20,071 nucleotides of DNA from DATKDU01 sp035512595. GTDB taxonomy: Bacteria > Planctomycetota > Planctomycetia > Pirellulales > Pirellulaceae. Location of the stretch: assembly GCA_035512595.1 (NCBI GenBank), contig DATKDU010000051.1, positions 1 to 20,071 on the forward strand, written 5' to 3'. A program made the position numbers and the translations under genes. Below, piece after piece: positions 14,063 through 20,071 of the stretch (the first letter of the stretch is position 1; each line of letters begins with the position of its first letter). The notes beneath the pieces were generated by a model that saw only the letters and a program-made list of their open reading frames with translations, ran no database searches and had not been told where the DNA came from.

Positions 14063-14177
14063 CCAACCGCGATTGACCGCAATCCCGGAGGCGAGCGGGT
14101 GGTGCGGAACGAGTCGCTTCGGTAAGATTCGGCCACCTCCAGAACTTTGTTCGACGACTCGTGCGGAGACTTGAATT

Positions 14178-14771
14178 ATGGTCAAAACCGCCAGCACCAT
14201 GGCCACGCTCGGCAGCCAGGCCCCCGATTTTTCGCTGGTCAATGTCGATGGCCGCACCGTGTCGCTGGCCAATTTCGAGGGGGCCAAGGCCCTGCTCGTG
14301 ATCTTCATGTGCAACCATTGTCCGTTCGTCAAGCACGTCGCCGCTGAGCTGACGCGCCTGGCCATCGACTACCGGCCCAAGGGAGTGTCGATCGTCGGCA
14401 TCAACAGCAACGACGCGCGGGCGCATCCCGAGGATTCTCCCGAGCGGATGGTCCACGAGGTGGAAGAGCGCGGCTATCCCTTCCCGTACCTTTACGACGA
14501 GACGCAGGAAGTAGCGCAGGCCTACAAGGCCGCCTGCACTCCCGACTTCTTCCTGTACGACGCGCAGCGGCGGCTCGTCTACCGCGGGCAGCTCGACGAC
14601 AGCCGGCCCAGTAATGGCATTCCGGTCACCGGCCGCGACTTGCGGGCTGCGATCGATGCGGTCCTGGCCGGCAAGCCGGTCCCGGAGCCGCAGAGGCCCA
14701 GCATCGGCTGCAACATCAAGTGGCAGCAGGGGGCCGAGCCGGCGTATTACGATTCGGCGGGGGTGAAGTAG
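14178..14771 (+). CDS. Thioredoxin-fold redoxin protein (AhpC/TSA-like)
   Basis: 197 residues. There is no signal peptide, so it is probably cytoplasmic. LGSQAPDFSLVNVDGRTVSL is the usual redoxin/TlpA opening. VIFMCNHCPFVKH places the CxxC pair at Cys45 and Cys48, and SIVGINSND is a typical family strand. CTPDFFLYDAQRRLVYRGQL has the cis-proline (Pro122) and closing strands. An additional cysteine (Cys120) sits just before the cis-Pro loop, and another in IGCNIKW near the C-terminus. It most likely acts as a thiol-disulfide oxidoreductase or peroxiredoxin-like protein; the substrate is unknown. GGAG at 14165-14168, with 9-nt spacing, supports the start. A hairpin begins at the stop codon. The upstream gene is the broken ZipA-like one. 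Confidence 0.9.
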   Translation: MVKTASTMATLGSQAPDFSLVNVDGRTVSLANFEGAKALLVIFMCNHCPFVKHVAAELTRLAIDYRPKGVSIVGINSNDARAHPEDSPERMVHEVEERGYPFPYLYDETQEVAQAYKAACTPDFFLYDAQRRLVYRGQLDDSRPSNGIPVTGRDLRAAIDAVLAGKPVPEPQRPSIGCNIKWQQGAEPAYYDSAGVK

Positions 14772-14791
14772 GATCGGTTCTCGACCGATCC
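14771..14791. terminator. Hairpin after the thioredoxin-fold gene
   Basis: A perfect 8-bp stem (ggatcggt / accgatcc) with a 5-base loop starts at the last base of the TAG stop. No T-run follows, so intrinsic termination is uncertain; it may instead protect the mRNA 3' end. Confidence 0.45.
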
Positions 14792-14924
14792 GCTAGGCGC
14801 GATGAACGCCTGATTGGATTTTGCAACCTGGCAGGTAGCGACAAGATAAGGGTGGATTTGCCGTAAGCCCTGAATAACAGGGACTTTCCAGCGGCCGGCA
14901 AGCAAAGGGGGTTGCACGGTCGTC

Positions 14925-14930
14925 TATACT
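14925..14930 (+). promoter_or_regulatory. Candidate -10 box for the large membrane-protein gene
   Basis: TATACT lies 56 nt before the ATG at 14987, with no -35 match at 16-18 bp (TTGCAC at 14912 is too close). A start of transcription near 14937 would exclude the GTG at 14936 as the translation start. Confidence 0.35.
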
Positions 14931-14986
14931 AGAGCGTGTGCGTCCGCGCACCCGCCGCTCAGGGGAACCACTCAGGCAAGCATTCG

Positions 14987-17900
14987 ATGGCTACCGGAAC
15001 CGCTCCTACAACCGTCACTCCGCCTCCGGTCGCCGAAGGGCGCCGCACCAGCCAGGTGATCGAGCGGCAGCTCGGCCGGGCTCGGTTTCACGTCAAGCTG
15101 GTCGATCTCCTCTGCCACGTGGCGATCCTTCTCGTGGGGACGCTCCTGTATCTGCTCCTCGCCGCACTGGCCGACCATTGGCTCCTTCCCGGCGGGCTGG
15201 GCTTCACCGGCCGGACGATCGCCTTCGTCGGCTTGCTGGCGCTGGCGGCCTGGTTCGTCGTTTCGTATCTGGGGCCGCTGCTCCTCCGCGGCATTAACCC
15301 GACCTATGCCGCCCGCGCCATCGAAGAGGCACAGCCGTCGCTCAAGAACAGCTTGATCAATTTCCTGCTGCTGCGGCACGACCGCGGCGGCGTGCGCGAG
15401 GCGGTGTTTGACGCGGTCGAGCAGAAGGCGGCATCCGACATCGCCAAAGTGCAGGTCGAGTCGGCGGTCGATCGCGCGCCGATGATCCGCGTTGGGTACA
15501 TGCTCGTCGGCGTGCTCGTCTTGTGCGCGGCGTACAAGATCCTGTCGCCCAAAGACCCGTTCCAGACGGCCGCCCGCGTCGCTCTGCCGTGGGCGGACAT
15601 CGCCCGCCCCAGCCGCGTGCAAATCCTGGAAGTGACGCCGGGAAACAAAAAGGTCTATCACGGACACACGGCGAACGTTACGGCCAGAATTGACGGCACC
15701 TCCGAAGACAGCCCCGTGTGGCTGATCTACTCGACCGCCGACGGACAGACGATCGATCGCAAGCTGCGGATGAAGGCGCGACCCGGCGGCATTCAGTTCC
15801 AAGGGGTCCTGCCCCCGGAAGAAGACGATTCGCCGGCACTCAAGCCGGGGCTCCAGCAGGACGTGACGTACCGCGTCGAGGCCGGCGATGCGATCAGTGC
15901 CGACTACCGCCTGACGGTCGTTGCTGCGCCGACGATCGTCGTCCAGCAGCTCCAGTACGAATTCCCGCCTTATACCGCCAAGCCGCGGCAAACGCTCGAC
16001 AAGCAAGGGGACATTCAGGCAATCGAAGGGACGAAGGTCACCATCTTTGCCGCCGCCAACCAGCCGATCCAGTCGGCCTATCTGGAGCTCGACCCCAACG
16101 ACTCGCCGCAAGGGGCGGCCGAGATTGTGCCGCTGGAGTTCGACGGCCAGCGGGCGTGGGGGACGATCACGCTGGCGATGGCGGCCAATCGCGCTGCGCC
16201 GTGGCACACCAGCTATCAGGTGCGGTTCATCAACGAGGACGGCAACAAAAGCGAGCAGCCGATCCGCCACCAGATCGACGTGCTCCGCGACCTGCCGCCG
16301 GAAGTGCAAATTCTTGCGCCGACCGAGCGGCGGATCGAAGTGCCTGAAAACGGCAGCCGGCCAATCGAGGTCCGCGCGGTCGATCCGGACTTCGCTTTGA
16401 CGCGACTGGCGCTGACCGGAGAAGTCGCCGGCAAGCAGGTGATCCAGGAAGAACTGCTGAGGCTCAGTGTGGACGGTACTCCGCCGCCGCAGGCGGTCGC
16501 CAAGTACGTCTTCGCGCCGCAGCGGCTGGGGCTGAAGGCCGGGGACGAGTTGATTTATGCCGCCACTGCTGCCGACAACCGGACGAATGCCGCGGGGAGT
16601 GCGGAACCGAACGTCGTCACGACCAGTTCCTACGTCATCGTCGTAGTCCCGCCGGTGGAGCAGCCGCAAAATCCCGACGAGCCGCCCCCTGAAGGGGACG
16701 AGCCGCCGCCGATGGAAGGCGAAAAGCCGATGCCCGACGGCGACCAGCCGCCGATGCCGATGGACGATCGTCGGCAGCCGCAGAACGACCAGCCGCAAGA
16801 AGGAGACAAGCAAGGGCAGAAGGACGGCGAAAAATCGCAGCCCATGAAGGGCCAGCAGCAGAACAAGGGGGAAAAGGGGGACCAGTCGCAGCAGCCCCAG
16901 CAAGGAAAAGACGAGAAAGGGGCCAGCAAAAACGGCGGCCAGAAGGACAACCAGGGTCAACCGGGCGGCCAAAAATCTGACCAGCAGAATTCCGAAGGTG
17001 CGGACGGCGATCAGCAGGAGGGCAAAGATTCCTCGGATCAAGGAGCGAAGGGACAAAGCCAGCCTGGCAGCGGCAAAGGTCAGAAGTCGTCCGGCAATCC
17101 CGACCAGGAAAACCCCACCGACGGCGCGGCCGGTGAATCGTCCGACGGCAGCACCAAGGGATCGCCCAGCGGCAACGCGTCCGAGCCATCCGGCAAGCAG
17201 GGGGGCGAAGCGGGGGACAACGCGGGAGATCCGAGCGGTGCTTCCGATCAGCCGACCCGTCCCGCCCACGACGGCGAGGCCATCGAGCAGATCAACAAGC
17301 TCCGCCAGGAACGCGAGCAGGGGGGCGAGCCAGGAACCAAACGCGACGGCAGCGATATGCCGCCCGATGGATCTGATTCCCCGATGCCCGGCCAGCAAGG
17401 TGACCAGCAGGACGACGGCACTGGCAAAGGCCGGAAGTCCGACGCCAGAGAGCAGCGGCCGGGTGCGAAAGACGCAGCGAAAGACGAGGCCGATCAGGCC
17501 GAGGGGAGCAAAGCCGACGGCAGCCAGAACGAGAAGGGGACCAAGGGTTCCCAGCAGAAATCGGAGGACGGAAAAGGATCCGAGGGCGAGAACGATCCGG
17601 CCGGTGCGAAGTCGGACAAGCAGCCCAAGTCCGCAGCGGGCGAAAAGGGTGGCGAAGAAAAAGGGGCCGGGGAAAAAACCGACGGTTCCGATCCGGCGGG
17701 TGCCAAACAGGACGGCGCGAAAGGCGCCGCCGGCACCGACAAGAAAGATGGCCAAGGCGCCAAGAAAGATGCCGCTGGCGCAAAGGGGGGCAATCCCCAA
17801 GGCCCGATGAAGACCGAGTCCGACGAGCCTCAGCCCGGCCAGGGACAAATGGGGGAGAAGAAAGAACCCGGCATGGGCAAAAACGGCGAGAGCGGCGCCG

Positions 17901-18814
17901 GCGACGCCAGCAAAAATGAAAAGGGCTCCGGCGACAGCCAGGAGACCAATCGCGATACGAAAAAGGACATGGGTCCCGACACCTCCGAGCCGAAGGAATC
18001 CGATCCCAGCACTCCCTCCGGCAGCAAGAAGCAATCCGACTCCAAGGGGAACGATTCCGGCGACCGGTCCGGCGGCGGCAAGAGCGGCGCTGGCCAGTCC
18101 AGCAAACAAGCCGGCAATGATGCGGCCGGATCGAACAGCCCCGGCGACGAAGGGGCCGGCGCAGCCAAAGAAAAGGGCAAAGGCGAGACCGGCGCCAAAG
18201 GGGGCAACCAAAAGAAGGCCGACGGCAAGACCGGCGCGAAGGGGAGCGAGAAGGGAGACGGCAGCAGCGGCAAGGAAGGCGAAGGCAGCGCGGCCGGCGG
18301 CAAACCAAAATCCCCGGATGCCAAGTCGAAGCAGGACAAGGCCGACGGCTCGGAAGGGCAGGACTCGTCAGGAGGCGGGAACATTCCCGTCGGCGGCGGC
18401 ACTCCCGGCGAGCGTCCCCCCGGCCAGCAGGGAACGGGCGAAGTGGCCGACAGCGACGACGCCAATCTCGAGTATGCCAAGAAGCAGACGGAGCTGGCCC
18501 TCGAATATCTCAAGGATCAGGAGCACGATCCCGATCCCGAGCTGCTCGACCGCCTCGGCTGGACGAAGGAAGAGATGCAGGAATTCCTCCGCCGCTGGGA
18601 GGCCATTCAAAAGGCGGCCGCCGAAGATCCAAACGCCTCGCACGAGCTGGACGAATCGCTGCGGAGCCTCGGCCTGACCCCCGCCAAGAACCGCAAGCGG
18701 GCCGGCGGCAAGGAAAGCGACAACGCTCGCGACCTGCGCGACAGCGGCGGCCGCACCTCGGCTCCCAAGACCTACCGCGACCAGTTCGATAGTTTTCGCA
18801 AGGGCTCGCGGTAA
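14987..18814 (+). CDS. Giant three-TM protein with low-complexity Gly/Lys/Asp/Gln-rich tail (DUF4175-like)
   Basis: 1275 residues from ATG 14987. Residues 1-190 hold three TM segments at about 38-62, 74-100 and 166-186 with a helical loop (YAARAIEEAQPSLKNSLINF). This resembles the N-terminal part of DUF4175-type proteins found beside MoxR/DUF58 genes in planctomycetes. About 210-550 is a probable extracytoplasmic beta-rich region (EVTPGNKKVYHGHTANVTAR, YEFPPYTAKP, VQILAPTERRIEVPENGSRP). About 553-1155 is almost only G, K, D, Q, S, E, P, N, A and T, with recurring words such as GAKGG, KGSEG and QPGQ, and is surely disordered. A folded C-terminal tail (NLEYAKKQTELALEYLKDQE, LDRLGWTKEEMQEFLRRWEA) ends the protein. 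Automatic pipelines often give it names based on the tail alone, which mean nothing. Function unknown. A cell-envelope role is inference. Confidence 0.85.
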   Translation: MATGTAPTTVTPPPVAEGRRTSQVIERQLGRARFHVKLVDLLCHVAILLVGTLLYLLLAALADHWLLPGGLGFTGRTIAFVGLLALAAWFVVSYLGPLLLRGINPTYAARAIEEAQPSLKNSLINFLLLRHDRGGVREAVFDAVEQKAASDIAKVQVESAVDRAPMIRVGYMLVGVLVLCAAYKILSPKDPFQTAARVALPWADIARPSRVQILEVTPGNKKVYHGHTANVTARIDGTSEDSPVWLIYSTADGQTIDRKLRMKARPGGIQFQGVLPPEEDDSPALKPGLQQDVTYRVEAGDAISADYRLTVVAAPTIVVQQLQYEFPPYTAKPRQTLDKQGDIQAIEGTKVTIFAAANQPIQSAYLELDPNDSPQGAAEIVPLEFDGQRAWGTITLAMAANRAAPWHTSYQVRFINEDGNKSEQPIRHQIDVLRDLPPEVQILAPTERRIEVPENGSRPIEVRAVDPDFALTRLALTGEVAGKQVIQEELLRLSVDGTPPPQAVAKYVFAPQRLGLKAGDELIYAATAADNRTNAAGSAEPNVVTTSSYVIVVVPPVEQPQNPDEPPPEGDEPPPMEGEKPMPDGDQPPMPMDDRRQPQNDQPQEGDKQGQKDGEKSQPMKGQQQNKGEKGDQSQQPQQGKDEKGASKNGGQKDNQGQPGGQKSDQQNSEGADGDQQEGKDSSDQGAKGQSQPGSGKGQKSSGNPDQENPTDGAAGESSDGSTKGSPSGNASEPSGKQGGEAGDNAGDPSGASDQPTRPAHDGEAIEQINKLRQEREQGGEPGTKRDGSDMPPDGSDSPMPGQQGDQQDDGTGKGRKSDAREQRPGAKDAAKDEADQAEGSKADGSQNEKGTKGSQQKSEDGKGSEGENDPAGAKSDKQPKSAAGEKGGEEKGAGEKTDGSDPAGAKQDGAKGAAGTDKKDGQGAKKDAAGAKGGNPQGPMKTESDEPQPGQGQMGEKKEPGMGKNGESGAGDASKNEKGSGDSQETNRDTKKDMGPDTSEPKESDPSTPSGSKKQSDSKGNDSGDRSGGGKSGAGQSSKQAGNDAAGSNSPGDEGAGAAKEKGKGETGAKGGNQKKADGKTGAKGSEKGDGSSGKEGEGSAAGGKPKSPDAKSKQDKADGSEGQDSSGGGNIPVGGGTPGERPPGQQGTGEVADSDDANLEYAKKQTELALEYLKDQEHDPDPELLDRLGWTKEEMQEFLRRWEAIQKAAAEDPNASHELDESLRSLGLTPAKNRKRAGGKESDNARDLRDSGGRTSAPKTYRDQFDSFRKGSR
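16643..18460 (+). repeat. Low-complexity coding region
   Basis: About 600 codons made mainly of GGC/GAC/AAG/CAG/AGC-type triplets with no cysteine or tryptophan and very few aromatics. It contains short imperfect repeats (GAKxD, DGxxxKG, QPGQ) but no fixed period. Because stop codons are avoided on both strands by composition, long antisense frames appear here and should be ignored. Confidence 0.85.
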
Positions 18815-18820
18815 GGCATT

Positions 18821-18961
18821 CTCGTTCCCAGGCTCTGCCTGGGAATGCACTTCCCCGAGGCTCTGCCTCGGTGCGCCGCCGACGTCGCCGTGTCTCTTCC
18901 CGCGCCGGCGACGCTGGAGCCTCGCGTTATTGTGTTCCCCAGGGAGGACCCTGGGAACAAG
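18821..18961. repeat. 141-bp element of nested inverted repeats
   Basis: The outer arms ctcgttcccagg (18821-18832) and cctgggaacaag (18950-18961) pair with one mismatch. Middle arms cgaggctc (18856-18863) and gagcctcg (18917-18924) pair perfectly, as do inner arms cgtcgccg (18883-18890) and cggcgacg (18906-18913). Each outer arm also forms its own local hairpin: ttcccaggc-tct-gcctgggaa at 18825-18845, ccgaggc-tct-gcctcgg at 18855-18871, and one at 18934-18958. The gttcccaggctctgcctggg motif is a dispersed repeat I recall from many planctomycete and some other bacterial genomes. It lies 6 bp after the stop of the large membrane-protein gene and may also end its transcript. Confidence 0.85.
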
Positions 18962-19255
18962 TGCACCTTCTCGTTTTGGGTAGTGACACCGCTTGGAAAA
19001 ACTCCGCCTTGCGGGGTGCCTAAAAAGTAGTCAACCCTTGGGCTGGTCATCACTGTTGGACTAAACCGCTTCGCGGTGGGCAGGAGGTACGAAGCGCGTG
19101 GCCAGCCGACTTCTTGAGCCGCAGCCGTCGTTGCTGACAGCAAGACGCGGGGCATTCCTTGGGGCAGGTTGGGCAAGAAGTTGCGGGCGTTTTCCTTCTC
19201 CGGGAATCACGATGGCGGACTGTGTTCCGTTTCGTTCCCTCACTGGAGAAGTTCT
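18962..19255. other. Gene-free region upstream of the recombinase with two small hairpins
   Basis: No protein gene is credible here. Two short palindromes stand out: ccgc-ctt-gcgg at 19004-19014 and accgc-ttc-gcggt at 19065-19077, and cgcttcg (19067-19073) is also the inverse of cgaagcg at 19090-19096. Such sites beside a tyrosine recombinase could be its binding or crossover sites or the end of a mobile element. I cannot define the boundaries. Confidence 0.4.
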
Positions 19256-20071
19256 ATGACCCCCTTGCGCAAGCGGATGATCGAGGCCTTGGAGTTGCGG
19301 GGACTATCCCCCAAGACCGTCAGGGTATACATCGATTGCGTGGCGCGTTTCGCGAACCACTTTCACAAGAGTCCCGAACAACTTGGCGCTGAGGACGTAC
19401 GGACCTATCTCCTGTACCTGGTCCACGAACGTAAGGTCGCCTGGGGGACGTACAAGCAGGCCCTGGCCGCGCTGCGGTTTCTGTACCGCTGGGTGTTGTC
19501 CCAAGGCGACGTCGTGCAAGATATCCGGGCGCCGCGTCCGGAGCGCCGCCTGCCGGTCGTGCTCAGCTTTGAGGAAGTGCATCGCTTCTTCGCTGCAATT
19601 CACTCCTTCAAGCACCGCACGATCTTGATGACGGCCTATGCCGCCGGATTGAGGATCTCGGAGGCCGTACGCCTGCGGGTGCAAGACATCGACAGCCAAC
19701 GGATGGTGATCCGCGTCGTGCAAGGGAAGCGGAACAAGGATCGCTACACGCTCCTCTCACCCTTGCTGCTGGACATGCTGCGGCGCTATTGGTGGGCGGC
19801 GCGTCCCAAGGATTACCTCTTTCCAGGACCTCGCGGCCGGCGGCACGTGACGGCCAGCACCTTGCAGCGCGCTTGCCGGGAGGCCCAGCAGGAAGCCGGG
19901 CTGGTGAAGGAGGTCACTCCCCATACGTTTCGCCACAGCTTCGCGACCCACTTGTTGGAAGCTGGGACAGACTTGCGGGTGATCCAGGAACTCCTCGGTC
20001 ACGCCAGTCCGCGCACCACGGCGATCTACACGCACGTATCGACGAACCTGATTCGCAGCACGAAGAGTCCC
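19256..20071 (+). CDS. Tyrosine recombinase/integrase (incomplete at window edge)
   Basis: 272 residues are visible and the frame is still open at the last base. Residues 1-85 are the SAM-like core-binding domain (MTPLRKRMIEALELRGLSPK, then TYKQALAALRFLYRWV). The catalytic domain carries the full set: Arg133 in AAGLRISEAVRL, Lys158 in QGKRNKDR, His223 and Arg226 in TPHTFRHSFATHLLE, His249 in LLGHASPRTT, and the nucleophile Tyr258 in TAIYTHVS. It is closest in style to the XerC/IntI-like group, without the IntI-specific extra helix. Recombinases of this type often sit directly ahead of an IS91-family (HUH) transposase, so one may follow outside the window. ATG 19256 is backed by GGAG at 19245-19248, 7 nt away. 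Confidence 0.93.
   Translation, partial: MTPLRKRMIEALELRGLSPKTVRVYIDCVARFANHFHKSPEQLGAEDVRTYLLYLVHERKVAWGTYKQALAALRFLYRWVLSQGDVVQDIRAPRPERRLPVVLSFEEVHRFFAAIHSFKHRTILMTAYAAGLRISEAVRLRVQDIDSQRMVIRVVQGKRNKDRYTLLSPLLLDMLRRYWWAARPKDYLFPGPRGRRHVTASTLQRACREAQQEAGLVKEVTPHTFRHSFATHLLEAGTDLRVIQELLGHASPRTTAIYTHVSTNLIRSTKSP

Noticed and set aside
14771..14791. Riboswitch leader for the large membrane-protein gene
   Set aside because: Only one simple 8-bp hairpin is present, directly at the preceding stop codon, with no multi-stem aptamer pattern.
14972..18211. Very long open frame (1079 codons) on the minus strand
   Set aside because: It is antisense to the large membrane-protein gene. The low-complexity codons rarely make stops on the other strand, and its product is Leu/Arg/Gly-rich with no recognisable domain.
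18821..19080. CRISPR array or integron attC array
   Set aside because: The palindromes differ from each other, show no regular spacing or spacers, and no attC core site or cas gene is visible.

Overview
The window reads as a GC-rich chromosomal segment of a planctomycete, probably from the Pirellulales side of the phylum. This is inferred from gene content and is not proven. The pointers are a DUF1559 pseudopilin-like protein with a type IV prepilin leader, a small transthyretin-like lipoprotein behind it, a DUF1080 (3-keto-disaccharide hydrolase) secreted protein, two secreted ceramidase-type proteins, a leucine-rich-repeat protein with the RFSLRTLL membrane anchor, a huge three-TM protein with a low-complexity tail, and intergenic short-repeat text of the kind I associate with these genomes. 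There are no rRNA, tRNA or CRISPR features that I can see.

Layout. 1-266: non-coding, with a 14-bp direct repeat that looks like the remnant end of an insertion sequence. 267-1785 (+): DUF1559 protein and a lipoprotein. 1818-2663 (-): unrecognised conserved-looking protein, divergent from ribBA (2825-4030, +), with a large inverted repeat between them. 4064-5527 (-): ceramidase-like protein 1. It is divergent from the DUF1080 protein (5721-6452, +), again with a large inverted repeat in between, and a small membrane protein follows (6471-7052). 7114-8547 (+): two adjacent toxin-antitoxin modules, ParD/ParE-like (intact) and DUF433/DUF5615-like, whose toxin is broken by an exact 20-bp tandem duplication. 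8582-10087 (+): ceramidase-like protein 2. 10123-11316 (+): LRR protein. 11321-12460 (-): nadA. 12542-12860: fragment of a cytochrome P450, frameshifted. 12949-14062 (+): lipoprotein with a ZipA C-terminal-like domain, split in two frames. 14178-14771 (+): thioredoxin-fold protein. 14987-18814 (+): 1275-residue membrane protein with a ~600-residue Gly/Lys/Asp/Gln/Ser-rich tail. 18821-18961: nested palindromic repeat element. 19256-end (+): tyrosine recombinase, cut by the window edge.

The genes do not form one pathway. ribBA (riboflavin precursors) and nadA (NAD precursor quinolinate) are housekeeping genes in single-gene units. The exported hydrolase-type proteins (two ceramidase-like, one DUF1080) fit the large extracytoplasmic hydrolase repertoire of planctomycetes. 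The TA modules, P450 debris, palindromic repeat and recombinase mark the window as a mosaic with several decaying or mobile parts.

Most interesting points: (1) the 20-bp duplication that inactivates, or reversibly switches off, a DUF5615 toxin; (2) a ZipA-C-like domain in a predicted lipoprotein from a phylum where most members lack FtsZ, with its reading frame crossing a GTT TGA C site that resembles the RF2 (prfB) +1 frameshift signal; (3) a 141-bp element made of three nested inverted repeats next to a tyrosine recombinase.
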